Shown piece after piece: positions 21,628 to 34,248 of a stretch of 64,000 nt of DNA. Within the stretch, counting starts at the first letter, position 1. Every line of letters starts with the position of its first letter. Both the position numbers and the translations under genes were made by a program. The notes beneath the pieces are model-generated. The model was not told the origin of the DNA. It saw only the letters and a program-made list of their open reading frames with translations, and made no database searches. The DNA is from Ampullaceana balthica (taxonomy: Eukaryota > Mollusca > Gastropoda > Lymnaeidae), in NCBI GenBank assembly GCA_944989445.1, contig CALYLW010000504.1, positions 62,001-126,000 of the forward strand, read 5' to 3'.

Positions 21628-22642
21628 CTGCATTTAAAAGACAATTCTAGGGCCTATACCATGTGTGGCCAGACCTGTAGTAACTAATAGCCAGTTTTAA
21701 AATTTAAAAAAATATTGAGAGCCTCATTGAAGCACTATGGGTCATTAACCTGGCTTGTAAATCTTCCAGTAATTCTTGTAACATATCTTTCATAAATTTT
21801 ACGCCAGCCGCAATGTGAACACAGGAGAGCCGCATGCGGCTCGCGAGCCGCGGTTTGGCCACCGTTGGCCTATACCATTAAGTAGTAAACACCTTTAGGT
21901 TATGGCAGCGATGCAGTTAAGTACACGCCGAATCAAACTTCCAACGCTTGTGGGTCCTGTTAAAATAACAACCAACCCCTAACCATGTCGTTCATATTCA
22001 TGTCCATGTTATCGCTGTGAAGTGTGATTGCTCTCAAGGAAATCGTTGCCAGCGAATTTATGAAAACTGAAACGAAACCATATGACTTTCTGACAAATAT
22101 TTTGTTGTTGTAAATTTGGTTATCTTTTTCAATAGTGTCGTTCTATAATAAAGGAACATTTACATTCATTTGAGGCTGTTTTTTTTTAAATTAAAAATTA
22201 TATTTGCAGAATATATAAGTCAGCACAACCTGATAGAAATGAATTTATAAAATGCAACTTTGTTGTATTTAATCGTTTAAAAAAGATGTTAATTTAACTG
22301 TTAAATACACAATATTTGGTACTTTCAAGATGTCAAAGAACTTCATTTTGTTGGGAAGTTCAGTCGGTTCACTCAGAAAGTTTTATGAGTTATGAGGAAC
22401 AGTTGGATCCCCCCCCCAATAAATAAATAAAATAAAAAACCGTTAGAACAGAGAGCGCTAAACTTTTTTTAAAGTTTAAAGTGGGATATACAGATAACTG
22501 ACGTCTTGGGTTTTGGTCAACATAAATAATAGCCAAAGAAGTGTACTTGCTGAGTTTTTACTTGACGTTATGTCGATAGGTGTGAGTGTCGAGTCCATTA
22601 TTAAGGGTTAATGTCTTTTTGCACAATAATGATGTTTATGCT
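21628..22642. other. Intergenic sequence with a hAT end remnant
   Basis: Near 21826-21866 the run GAGCCGCATGCGGCTCGCGA and then GCCGCGGTTTGGCCACC resembles the end of a widespread hAT family. A matching partner end and target duplication were not found. The rest is AT-rich with no recognised gene. Confidence 0.45.
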
Positions 22643-22894
22643 GGTTTGGTACACGGTTCATGTTTGGTACACAGTTCATGTTATACACGGTTCATGTTTG
22701 ATACACGGTTCATGTTTGATACACGGTTCATGTTTGGTACACGGTTCATGTTTGGTCCACGGTTCATGTCTGGTACACGGTTCATGTTTGGTACACGGTT
22801 CATGTTTTGTACACGGTTCATGTTATACACGATTCATGTTTGGTGCACAGTTCATGTTATACACGGTTCATGTTTGGTACACGGTTCATGTTAT
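22643..22894. repeat. 16-18-bp minisatellite (TTCATGTTTGGTACACGG)
   Basis: About fourteen head-to-tail units occur, mostly 18 bp, with 16-bp variants reading TTCATGTTATACACGG. Open frames across it in two phases are a by-product of the repeat length and not genes. Confidence 0.95.
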
Positions 22895-23719
22895 ATTGAA
22901 CGCGTGCTTATTTTATGACGCGTCGTTAGGCGATGTGACTAAGTGACGTAGTAACGATTAGTTAAAGTCTAGTCATGAGTTACATTATAGGAGTTGATGG
23001 AGGAGGAAGTACGGTAATTAGGATTTATACAGACTGACACGACACAAAAAAACGAGAACTTTTTTAACGATCAAATAAAACCAAGAGTAATTGGAAAAAA
23101 GATGTATTCATAGTAAACGAAACCTTAAAATATGCCATTTAAGTTTAAGAAACATTAATGGATTTTATCATTTTTTAAAAAATTACGTCCTTTAGATGCA
23201 GTCCTCCTGTCCGAAAGCATTCTTGAAATCTGCTGGATATTACTCAACCAAAAATCCCGTTATTTGTGTGTCACCCTGTAAAATTAAACTTATGTGATTA
23301 ATGATTGGTGTTGTAGAGTTGTGGCACTGTATTGTGTGGTCTTTCCAATAATAAAACCATACCGTAAAAGTGAGTTATCAAAAAGAAAAGTTTTGGATAC
23401 GTCGTGATACAAAGACTGGACCTACAACCGACTAAACATTTTGGAGCCCTTGTTAGTTTGAAAGTGAGTATTTGTCCATGTTGACGACTATATTGGACAT
23501 TATTTGACTGGAAATAATCTGTTAATCAACATTATTGTGATAATCTTTGACAAATAAATATAATTTTAAAAATATATATTGCAGCTGTAACACTTTAAAA
23601 TGCTGATTTATATTTAATACATAAATAATACAGTTATTAATCACCAAAAACCTAATGATTATTAAATGAATAAACATTAAGGCTAAAAATTACTTCTCTA
23701 TCTCCCCCCCCTCTCTCTC

Positions 23720-23762
<43 letters not shown>

Positions 23763-24942
23763 CTTTACCCCTATACATGTCTTTTATTCTCCCTCTTTCT
23801 TTCTCTGTTTCTCTCTCCGGTCTACTAACCGTCACATGTAAACAGTGACGAAAGAGGGGGAGGAGGGGGTAAAAGCCCCCTGTGTCCATCAACACAACCG
23901 AATCTTGGTGCCACCTATTTCAATTGTTGGTTTGTCCGCCACTTATTTTTTCCGCTGACCCAGTCTATTTCAATTGTTGGTTTTTCTGTACAAACCATCT
24001 ATGGACGCTGAAGTAGCAGCATTAAAATGTGACGCAAAACATTTCATAAACTGATAAACTTTCTCGTGTTCTGTCCAATTTACGACAGTTTTTTAAATAA
24101 AAAAAATATATTTAAAACAAACTTCAGTCGGCTTTGGTTTCGGAATCTGTGATGTCTTCTTTAGGGGCTAGTGTCTAAACACGCCCCTTACAGTCCCGAA
24201 ACCACGTAGCTGTTTTTAAGAAATCATTTGATCAAGTTAAACGCGAATAATAAAAAAAAGTTAAAAACAGCTGTAGCACAAGATCATTGTTAACAGGTCG
24301 GCCTAACGGCGATATTTAAAGGTACTAATCAGATATTCGTTACGATAGCCTGCAAGGCCTCGCGTTCTTTGCGGTTTATCATCACCACAAAGGTTCCGTC
24401 GTGTGGGCATCAGTCCATTAAATGCTAAACTTGACATTGCTTGCTCGTCACAAGAATTGTATGCATAACCCAAAAAATGTGTCAATTTATTTAGATCTAA
24501 AAATATATTTCATTCATAGTTCCAAAGATGGCAAGACGCCTTTAATTATTAGTTTGAGGACCACTTGGGGAAGGTGTTGCAAATTTGCTTGAGAGTGAAA
24601 GTGAAGGTTGATCACTGCGATAGGCCAGCTGACCTTGATAGATACGGCGATAACTCAATATTGGTATTAAATTTAGATTGAGACTTTAGAGCCTTTCAAT
24701 TCTCGGGTAGGTAGTTTTGTGTGTGGCGTATTTGATATTGAGTAGGAATTGAACCTTTGAAGTTCTTGGGTCAAGAGAGGTCACTGACCTTACTTAATGT
24801 CGTTTCGTAACTATACAAACTCACCTGCCCCCCCTCCCAACAAATCCCAAAATCCTTAGGTATTAGAGGCCAAAGAAAATAATTGTTTAAAAAAGTTTGT
24901 AAACACAACATTGATAACGTCACAAGAATTATATTAAAAAAA
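22895..24942. other. Intergenic sequence with a CT microsatellite
   Basis: No host exon is recognised. A (CT)n tract with CTGT interruptions runs from about 23703 to 23759. A 19-bp motif, CTATTTCAATTGTTGGTTT, is repeated near 23918 and 23967. The rest shows no structure that I can name. Confidence 0.6.
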
Positions 24943-25377
24943 CTAGCTGACCCGCGGCGTAGCATACACCACTAATGATTTAGTGACGTTTGAAGACTTC
25001 CTGAAAGATACAGTTGTCAAAATGGAGCGTGTCATGGGCAAACGACTGTGAGTGAATGAAAAGAAGGAACTCTGGAGAGACCCGCTGCGTAGCTTATTAC
25101 GCCGCAGACTTGCTCATCATAGAAAGTGCAAAGAACGGTTGGGGGGGGGTGGGGGTGAGTACAGACACAAAAAAGCAGCACTAAGTAAATAAAAAATAGC
25201 GAGTAAACGTAAAGACATGCACACTGAGGTTGTTGTTACCCGCCTCCCATTTATTAACCGACGTTCACTCGCGTTGTTTGATTTCTTCGTGCTGTAGTTT
25301 GTGTCTATTCTTTCTCCACTCTCTTCGCACTCTCCATGAGCAAGTCTGCGGCGTATGCTACGCCGCGGGGCGTCTAG
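24943..25377. mobile_element. Two Helitron-like 3' ends facing outward (inverted pair)
   Basis: At the right, the hairpin GCGGCGTATGCTACGCCGC (25348-25366) is followed by GGGGCGTCTAG and then T. At the left, the minus strand reads a decayed version of the same hairpin, then GGGTCAGCTAG and T. Both are typical Helitron 3' termini (hairpin, CTAG, T). A third, inverted partial copy starts near 25079 (CCGCTGCGTAGC, then GCCGCAGACTTGCTCAT). This could be two non-autonomous Helitrons in opposite orientation or one palindromic derivative. Confidence 0.6.
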
Positions 25378-25860
25378 TTTCATAATAATTATAAATCCTC
25401 AAATCCTATTTTTACATCTCTCCCTTTTCAAAAATTCAAATATAAGCTAATTTAAAGACAATGACGTCATATAATACTTTTAATACAAAATCGATCGCAG
25501 CGCCACCTAACAGCACTTACATCCATACAGACAACGGGAATCAATATACATAATTAACATAAGTAACTTATCCTTGTTTGATAAATACGAAATATTAAAC
25601 TTGCTGAAATGTACACAAAGTATTTCATAATAATTATAAATCCTCAAATCCTATTTTTACATTACATCGTTCCCTTTTCAAAAATTAAAATATAAGCTAA
25701 AACAATGACGTCATATAATATTTTTATACAAAATCGATCGCAGCGCCACCTAACAGCATTATAATTACATCCATACATACATAAAGACAACGGGAAATTA
25801 TGTATATTGATGTATCATTGTTAAGTAAGATACAAGAACATGTATACACTTCTAAGGCAG
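25378..25860 (-). repeat. Two diverged direct copies of a Helitron-family internal segment
   Basis: Segments starting TTCATAATAATTATAAATCC at about 25379 and 25624 are repeated directly, each followed by ATGACGTCATATAATA and CGATCGCAGCGCCACCTAAC. Their reverse complement contains ACTTTGTGTACATTTC and TTTAATATTTCGTATTTATC, the same internal sequence as the Helitron-like copies near 32570, 42790 and 43250. This is therefore the same dispersed family in minus orientation. Confidence 0.7.
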
Positions 25861-26791
25861 GCCTAGGGGTCTTAATCCTTCATGGCCCCACCTTCGAGTC
25901 GGTTGCGTACTTTTATACGAAGCAGTTAAAACACTTTTGTCCTGTTGACGTCTTCAGTCAATTAATTCAATGAGAATAATAGAAAACAATGTTTAAAGGG
26001 ACTTTGACATAACTGTCATAGACCATCCTATCGAGAAAACAAAAAGTTTGGTTTTATTGCCGAGGTTTGACGACAGTATTAAAGATTCTTTCTTTAACTT
26101 TTGTTCATGGTTGGCTAACAACTGCTGACGACGTTAACAATCACTTACATTACACAAAATGTTTTATAAATATTTCTATACTGAATAGTATTCTGTGCTC
26201 CATCGAAACGTGGAAATAACAAAATTTGAAGTCGCGCGTTCACTGATATAGGGGCTAAATCGTACAGAAAGTGAAAAGTGTGTGTGTGTTGTGGAAAAGG
26301 GGGGGGGTGTTGGTCGAATGATGAGAAGAATTTAAGGACGCCATAAAGGTTCACAAGCCAATATGAGGTTAAAATGAGTTTAGAAAATAATTTAAATTTA
26401 AGAAAAAAAATAATAAAAAGATGATAGTTTGAAATTGGACAAATTCAAATCGGTGCATATCTGGAATCAAGTGTTGCCCCAGTTTACACGTATTCCTAAA
26501 ACACCTGAGATGGTTCATTAATGTGTCATTATAATGAGAGCCGAATGGCTATAGATGTAACATGAAAATTCTAAGTTAAAATATCCATATAATTGTTAAT
26601 ATGATAGCAAGTAATTGAGTTGAAGAGTGATCTAGATCCACGCTATAATTCATCTTCTTTAGAACTGCTGTGCTCTTACCACATTTCGATCCTTAAAGAC
26701 GAAGTCAAGCCCAGAGCCAGGACATGCGTCAGTCAATAACAATGGAAAATGAACAAAAAGATGTGAGTTCGTTCCCCAAGTAGACTGCACC
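25861..26791. other. Intergenic sequence without recognised gene
   Basis: AT-rich sequence with a short (GT)n and poly-G run near 26279-26308. No exon or RNA gene is recognised. Confidence 0.6.
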
Positions 26792-26968
26792 CAGTGCCTC
26801 AGAGGCGTAGATAGGATATTTTGCTTCCGGGGGGAGGGGGGAACCTAAAAAATTGCCCCTCAACAGTTGATTAATAATGTGAACTAGTCGGCTTTATTCT
26901 GGCGTATCTGTATCTTGGCGCCCAGGGACGTATACACCCCCGCCCTTCTTTGCTACGCCACTTCACTG
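26792..26968. mobile_element. Probable hAT-type MITE
   Basis: The left end CAGTGCCTCAGAGGCGTAG and the reverse complement of the right end, CAGTGAAGTGGCGTAG, are similar, and inner 'ggggg' and 'ccccc' runs are placed symmetrically. A target duplication was not found, so the borders are approximate. Confidence 0.5.
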
Positions 26969-27151
26969 ACCCAAACGTTTAGAAGAGATCATGCGTCACA
27001 AGTTTTGAGTCACAACTCACAACCATCAATAATGAGAGTGAAGACATATGACAATGGTATAATTTCAAAACTTTAATTTTCCTCATTATATGATGAAATG
27101 AAATTAAGTGAATTAATATAAGTTAGAAAAACCATGAACCTATATTGAATG

Positions 27152-27321
27152 CAGGGGCGGATCAAGATTTCATGGGACCCCTGGCTGCAATTTCACCTGG
27201 GCCCGGTCCAGCCCCCTTTATTATACATTATAATAAGTTTGGGGCCCTTAAATCATTTGGGGCCTATGGCTTTAGCCCAATCAGCCCCCCACCCCCTTTT
27301 TTAAAAAAAAATCCGCCATAG
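27152..27321. mobile_element. hAT MITE with perfect 8-bp target duplication
   Basis: The element starts CAGGGGCGGATCAAGATTT and ends AAATCCGCCATAG. It is flanked by identical copies of ATTGAATG at 27144-27151 and 27322-27329. Internal gggcc/ggccc runs are typical of this short family. There is no coding capacity at 170 bp. Confidence 0.88.
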
Positions 27322-27724
27322 ATTGAATGGTTTTAAAAATCCCAATAGCTGCATGTCAATTAATTGTTTTTAAATTGATACTCTAAATTACTCTAAAATA
27401 TTTTTCAATAGAACAGGTCTATGAATACATGTTGTCATATAAAAATAGCATTGAGGTTTTAATTTGTTGTCAACTCGAGTAATCTCCTACTTAAATATCA
27501 AGTAAACCCAGCCCACATTGTCAAGTTTATCTGTTCATATGCTCATCTATTTTTTAAAACATTTCTTTTTAAAAACCAAACATCAATATTCAAGACACTG
27601 TATACAATTTAGCCAGTTAGAATATCAAAATTTTAATTTCTTTCACCTCCATTCCTATAGATAGAAAAAAAAACTTCCGTTTTATGGAGACACGCATATA
27701 GCAAACATAGAGAAACACCTACAC

Positions 27725-27761
27725 AGAAAGTAAGAGAAATACACACACGAAGACAGAGAGA

Positions 27762-27836
<75 letters not shown>

Positions 27837-27868
27837 AGACAAGAAAAGAGAAATACACACATGAAGGC

Positions 27869-27905
<37 letters not shown>

Positions 27906-28010
27906 CGGAGAGAGACAGAGAGTGAGACAGAGAGAACGAGACGAGAAGAAAAGAGAAGAGAAATACACACATGAAGGCAGAGAGGAGGGGAGAGAAGAGT
28001 AGAGCAATAG
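27725..28010. repeat. GA-rich microsatellite block
   Basis: Long (GA)n tracts at about 27762-27832 and 27870-27905 are joined by a duplicated segment with AGAAATACACAC and ATGAAGGCAGAGAG. The serine/leucine-rich frames on the minus strand come from the repeat and are not genes. Confidence 0.9.
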
Positions 28011-29336
28011 AAGAGAGCTGAGGAGATGACATAGACTGAGATGATGCAGTTACGTTTAGAGAGTAAATTGAGGCAATATACCATAGAGGCGTTATTATTC
28101 TAGTACAACAATGTTTATACATTGTTTTTCTTTCAATCCTTTTCCACGATCGTTTTAATGCGTCTTTGTTTGAATTGCATTGTCAACAACCAATGAAACG
28201 CATTGAGTGACTTCTGTCCCTTGATATCATATCAACTAGAACAGGAGTTCCAAGAATATTTGGCTCGTTACCCACTTAAAAGTTAAGTTTTATATGTGCC
28301 CCTAAATGCAATTTACTAAAAGATTGTTAAAGGAAATAACCTGATCTTAATAAGTTTTTAAATTTTGATTATCTTTTAATATGAAACATTTCGTTGCCAC
28401 CGAGTGCATGCTGGGACATTTTGGTCCCTAGATGAGAAACGCTGAATCAGAACAAACAACAACAACGATACAAAGCAACTGATTTATTGATGAATTTTCC
28501 CCATATCATTTTAGTTTGAAACGGCGGTGGAAGTGTTTGATTAGAACAATGGCCACACTTAGATAAAAGGAAAGTGCTCTAAAATTCATAATATTTACAC
28601 GAATAAAAAAAATTGAAATAAAATGAAGTTATCTTCGTTTTGTTTGCTTTCCTTGTTAGTTGTTATCTTCGAATACTCTCAGAGGCATATGAAAAAATTG
28701 TGTGGTTTGGGGGGGGGGTGGTGGTGGTTCCCCCACCTGGGATTAATTTTCATCTATTTTAAAGTTATACAAGGGGTCGGTAAAATATGGGGTGGGGAGG
28801 AGAGATGTGTCACATCTGACAATTATATTCCGATAGGCTCAATCAGTATAAGAGTACCCTTTAGTATTTTATGGAACAAGAAAAATTTCAAATTTTTAAT
28901 AAATTAAGATAATTTGAGGAACATCTTGAAATTGATTTCAGTCTTCACATTTTTTAAAATGATAAATCAAATTTTTGCTTAGTTTTTAAAATTTAATAAT
29001 AATAATAATATTATTATTTTAAAAATAAATTGCTACATAACGTATACCACTGCACTTAATGACTTTGAATTATCGGCATGAACACATAATATTCACTCTC
29101 TTATTATAGAAGCTAAGCGAAATACCTATAAAATTGAACAACATTATTGTGTTATTAGTGAGTGGGACTTACAGTGTTTAGAAAGTAAACCAAGACGTGT
29201 GCTAGTATGGAGACGTTGTAATACTGGTTTCAGTTACTTGCCCACAAATGTCTTTACTCTGGCGCTCTTTGGATTTAACCCGTCACACCTCAAATATGCT
29301 GATCGAAGTGAACCATTCTCAAATAATATATACACA
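28011..29336. other. Intergenic sequence; possible hAT relic at 28246-28444
   Basis: CAGGAGTTCCAAGAATA at the left and GAGAAACGCTG at the right of 28246-28444 are weakly inverted, with flanks AACTAGAA and AATCAGAA (6 of 8 alike). This would fit an old hAT-type insertion but is not secure. Elsewhere there are poly-G and AAT-rich tracts and no recognised exon. Confidence 0.4.
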
Positions 29337-29639
29337 CACACAACCAGGGCCGGCCTTAGGGCGAGGCGAAACGAGGCAACCGCCTTGGGCCCCGCGTTTT
29401 TCAGGGCCCCGCGCTTGACTAAACATTTTTCATTTTTTAAAACAATATTACCACTATTACGTAATACTTGATTTTTGTAACAACAGTATCAAGAAAACCT
29501 TTTTTTCAGGATAAAATAATTAGAAAATCACTGTACTAATATAATAAAAATATTATAATAATACTAAACCCTAAATTAAAAGGTATTTTTCCTAGAGCAT
29601 TTCAGTAAGCATTTATGGATTTCAGAAGAAAATTTTAAA

Positions 29640-31305
29640 TTAGAAAACGCCATTTTTAGGCTTTTACTTGCTGTGGTAAGTGAAACGAATGCCAGCGTGA
29701 GACTGTCTGATCATGAGAAATCAAAGGGATATAATAATAAACGACATCTACTTTGGAATGGTTTTAGATAGAAAAAAGGCTAACAAAACAATGCACAATT
29801 GACAAGCCAAGCCAAAAAATAATAAACAGTGAAAAGGCTTGCTGGCATAGTGTATTTCAGCGTCGCATGGCCATTGTCCAATTTCTCGCTGAGCAATTTC
29901 GTGTTCAGTCAAAAAACTACATCAGGGACACAATGGAAACTTTTGGGGTCTCGTTGAATTGCTGGTGAAATTTGATCCAGTTTTGCAGGAAAATATATGT
30001 AGAATAAAAATTTGTGAAATTCATGATCACTACTTTAGAAAGCGAATTCAAAACGAACTCACTTGTGGATATTCTGAAGTAACTCATGGGCAATTCATAC
30101 GTTTTCTGGAAGTAGAAGAACGTACTGGGCAACAAATGCTTGATGTCTTACTATTGAAGTGACAATATTGGTCTTATATGTTTCTGATATCCGCGGTAAA
30201 GATACGACAGCGGTGCGAACATGGAGGGACATAAGTCAGGCGTACAAGCTCGTCTTTTACAATTAAATCCTTGGGAATTTTAAAAAAACCTTCGTACCTG
30301 TTACAGTTACAAATTGCTGCTATGTTATATCGCAAAACATTGTCCTGATGGAAAGAGTAAAGGTAGTGCGATATGAAGCAGGCGAAATCTATGATGCACT
30401 TTTCGAAGTTGCAGATCAAAGTAGTGATCTAAAATCTCGAAGTAAGCAGAGTCATTGTGCAAACAACTTAAGAACTTCAATTTCACGGTTTCAAATGCTT
30501 TTTGGTACGGCGTATTGTTCCAATTTAATTATGTCAGCAAAAAGTTTAAAATATTTTTGTCGGTCCAGAAACTTTAGTTGACAGCATGAAACATACTTTA
30601 AAATGTTTGAAATCTTACAGAAATGGCGGTTTTGAAACAGCAATAGTATTTGTAAAAGAAATTGCCATAGACATAGAAGTTGAAACCATTGAACCTTGTT
30701 GAAAAAGAAAAAAAATGCATATGAAGGAGAAGATGAAGGGTTTGTAGATGCACAAGAAAAATTTAGCGCATATTTTTTAAAACCAGATTGTTGATATGCA
30801 ATCATGTCGATGGACAGTCACTTTGAACAAAGACATCATGACTCGTTTTGGATTTCTTTATAAATTTCCTCAATTACAAAAAAATGAACTACTGAATTGC
30901 TTTATGAGTCTCGAGAAAAAGCTCACAGCCGGCGAAAGTAAGGATATGATGTTTTCATGCTTGCTGAAGAGTTGCAATCATTGAGTTCCATAATTCCTGC
31001 AGTCACCTACAACGATCCTGTTAATATTTTGCAGTTTTTTTCCAGTAAAAAAAAGCGTTATAGTGACTTTCCTAAATAATACATTGCACTTTGAATAATT
31101 CTAACTATTCCTGTCACTTCCGAAGAAAGAAGCTTTTCAAAACTAAAACTTATTAAAACCTATATGCGATAAACAATGATTCAAGATCAGCTCAGTAACT
31201 TAGCTATTTTGTCTATTAAGAATGATGTTGATAAGGATCTTGACAATATTAAAGTTAACGGTATTTCAGATCTTCCAGCCACGAAAGTTAGAAAGATTTG
31301 CGTGT
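29640..31305 (+). pseudogene. Broken hAT transposase, ZMYM1/TTF-finger type
   Basis: Plus-strand fragments in several frames follow the order of this family: a region near 29850-29930 (RRMAIVQFLAEQF), then KFDPVLQENICRI and EIHDHYF at 29960-30040, EIYDALFEVADQSSDLKSR at 30385-30440, IMSMDSHFEQRHH near 30803-30840, and the C-terminal dimerisation motif (PVTSEERSFSKLKLIK, then LSNLAILSI) at 31109-31220. Many stops and frameshifts make it inactive. The family resembles ZMYM1-like proteins found repeatedly in animal genomes. Confidence 0.8.
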
Positions 31306-31601
31306 AAGTTGCAAAAAACAAGGTGGAAGTAGAAAGGGACCGTCCATAAATGACGTCACGCAATTTTGACCGATTCCCCCCCCCTCGTCACGCGTCGTCA
31401 CAAAAAGTTAGACCCCCCCTCCAAAAATACGTCACAAAGCTTTGACCCCCCCTAACAAAAAAACCACCTTATTTTCTATTTGAAAATGAGTATGTTTCAA
31501 ATCATATTTTTGTCATTTAATTATTTAATTAGTGTATGTCTACATTGTAATATCGTAATACGCGTGAAGCTATGTAAAACGGCATTAAATAAATTGTAAG
31601 C

Positions 31602-33936
31602 CAGTGCTTCTCAAACTTGTTCGTATTAGACGACCGCAGGTATTTTTTTAAATGCATTTCACCAGGTACCGGTGCATTCTTTTCCCTTTTCGACGTGATT
31701 TTCCCTGGACTGACGTGATAGCAAAATGAGCCCCTACATGGCTTAAAGCCCTATAACATTAAGTATGAATTCGGCTTGTTTTATATAATTAAACAATATA
31801 ATTTGCAATTGTCACGCAAGTAAAGTCTGTCAGTCATTCCTGACGCTACTAATTTTAGAAAGCAGGGAAAACCAAATTACTGCACCAATGCATCAAAAGG
31901 TGTGCAAATTAAAGATGTGCTGTAAAAAAATATTATATGACGTCATTTTTTTCGCTGATATTTTAATTTTGGAAAAGGGATCAATGTAATAAAAAAAACA
32001 CGTAAAAACCAAGTTTTTCACTATAAATCCTTTATGTACTAGATGTAACTAAAAGAATGTTCATTATAATACGCAGCGCAAGACCATCCAAAAATACAAA
32101 ATTGCTGTTGTGTCTTAAAACATGTTTAACATAATGCGCACCGATCAGGAATATGTTTATAAAGTGTTGTCAATAAAATACGCACCTTATTGCGCGACAG
32201 AAAGGTTGTTCATTATAATACGCACCGCGACACTCTATCTCAAAAAAATAACATGATGCATAGGAATAAATAAAATAATCTAAAAATCAATAATTTAATT
32301 ACATACATTGCGATCGATCTGAAATTTTGATACTTAGTTTTTATCATCGCCACCAAACTGCCTGCTAAATTTCAGCTCGCTAGCTTACGAGGAAGTGGGT
32401 TAAAAATCGATCCAAAGTTTTGGCGACCGACAAGCAATCAAGGGTTCAACCAAGCAACCAGACACCACGAGTTAATATAAAGGATTTAAAAACAGGATTT
32501 GATGATGGTTAATTATAAAATCAAAAAACAAAGGGGGTGCCATAGGCGCCGCCCTACAACCCCAATTATAAAATACTTTGTGTACATTTCAGAAAGTTTA
32601 ATATTTCGTATTTATCAACAAGGACAAGTTAGTTGGGCCTTTTAAAAAGGTGGGTGCCGTAGGCGCCCTAAAAAAAGTGCATTTTTTATAAAATAAATAG
32701 ATTTCAGCTGAAAACTTCCGTCATTTTTGACGTGTACGCTAGTATATATATATTTTTTAAAATTTGTCTAGGTGCCAAGGCATAGCAAAACAGCTAACGA
32801 ACAATGCAGCGGTAATTTAAAAAATCATTTGATGTGATTAACCTTCGCGATTAAGCTCGCGAATAATAATAATAATAATAATAAATTGATAATTTATATA
32901 GCGCTGTATCCCAATAAGGAACTGACTATGTGACTATTGATATTACAAGGATCATTTCATTGTTGATAAACCAAGAATATATAGCGAAAATATGCTTTTT
33001 CCTATGTATAATCAAAGGCATTTTATCTAAAACTACCACATTGATATCAAATCTCATGTTTTCTAAAAATTATTTGGTATGCGATGGAAGAGGAATATGG
33101 CGAGTACTGTACGAACCCCACATTTGAGCAGGAAAGTAGGGTGGCATCTTGTGCGTCGCAAGATACAGTAATTCCTGCAAGTTGAAGACTGAACAATACT
33201 ATGACATTAATAAAATATCCAACATCATAACTTTTTACTCCGAAACTCACGAGTTTTTTTTTGTTGGTTGTATGTACCAGGAGGCGTGTTTAAATTGTTG
33301 CATTCTCTTGTGGAATTTATAAACTAATGAAAAATACATGGCTACCACTATCGGGCGGTTTAACCGAGGCGTCTGTGAACAGCGGTAAATTATCTCATTT
33401 GGGGTAAAAGGGGAACTCTTGGCGTTTGACCAAAAACAAATCGAACAATTATATCAAACTTAAAACGTTTATAATTGTATCAAATAGACCCCCCCCCTAA
33501 AAAAAATAAAAAATTGATATTCCATGTGGTTTAAACTTAAAATATCTTTACATAATCCTATTCAGATCATTTTTAGACACTTGTCATGCTTGTAAAACTC
33601 ACCAGTTGCATTTTCGCTAACGACGCTCCCCCAAATCCCCGAGTCATGTGAGCAGGACCTCGAGTCTGTAACGCACACAGAAACTTGAAACTTGTATATT
33701 TTGGGATAACGGGCAAAAAAGTTCGTCGACTACTGCCGTGAGAGAACCAAACGGAGCGGCGGTGACATCACAAATGCTTTGATGTCAACATCAAACGACG
33801 CAGGGTAACAATTTCATACATTCTCATTAGTTCTCAAACGTAAGGATTATAATTAGATCTAATTTTCATTTCTTGATATTAAACTTACGCCGACCGGCGT
33901 CTTATGGCCTACCGACCGGTACTTTGAGAAGCACTG
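31602..33936. mobile_element. hAT element, CAGTGCTTCTCAAAC family
   Basis: The left end CAGTGCTTCTCAAACTTG and the right end ACTTTGAGAAGCACTG are inverted. Just inside lie ACCGGTGCA and ACCGACCGGT. The ends match the short MITE at 55812-55998, so they define one family. No 8-bp duplication is visible here. The interior holds a Helitron-like copy, short repeated ATAATACGCACC motifs and no recognisable transposase. Confidence 0.65.
31797..32742 (+). mobile_element. Helitron-like element copy
   Basis: It starts near the conserved block ATAATTTGCAATTGTCACGC and ends with the hairpin CCGTCATTTTTGACG, then TGTACGCTAG before T. The interior holds GACGTCATTTTTTTCGCT, GGATTTGATGATGGTTAATT and the paired GGCGCC-containing stretches shared with the copies at 42545-43427. 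An extra segment of about 450 bp (32000-32490) makes this copy longer. There is no helicase or Rep coding, so it is non-autonomous. The canonical 5' TC is not seen. Confidence 0.6.
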
Positions 33937-34248
33937 ATTTATAATTGCAAGTGACCAAATATTTCAGTGGAAGCTTTATTTTAATTTACCCTTTTGATGT
34001 GACGTCACATTTCTTTAACCCCCCTCCCTCGCCCTCGTCACGCATCGTCACAAAAGTGTGACCCTCCCCCCCAGGTCCGTGACGTCATTTATGGACGGCC
34101 CCGAAGCTACAACCAAAGAAACGCTAATGTATATAGTTTATAAACTCCTTCTCACTTAAATCCAAGTCACCGCGCAAGTCACTTTTGTCATCCATCCCAT
34201 ACCAGCGGTCGAAACAAAAAGAAGAAAACGAGGATATTTCCTCTCATA

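Larger units (their letters stand above)
31336..34102. mobile_element. DNA element with GGGACCGTCCATAAATGACG ends
   Basis: The left end GGGACCGTCCATAAATGACG and the right end CGTGACGTCATTTATGGACG (then GCCCC) are inverted repeats. Subterminal CCCCCCC-rich tracts with CGTCACGCGTCGTCAC and CGTCACGCATCGTCAC motifs occur at both ends. A related right half occurs at about 47815-48055. It has itself been entered by a hAT and a Helitron-like element. No transposase or clear target duplication was seen, so the superfamily is open. Confidence 0.7.

Noticed and set aside
23698..23895. Minus-strand Arg/Glu-rich frame
   Set aside because: A (CT)n microsatellite read backwards.
27633..28122. Leucine/serine-rich minus-strand frames
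   Set aside because: Translation of the GA microsatellite; three frames are open at once, which shows low complexity rather than selection.
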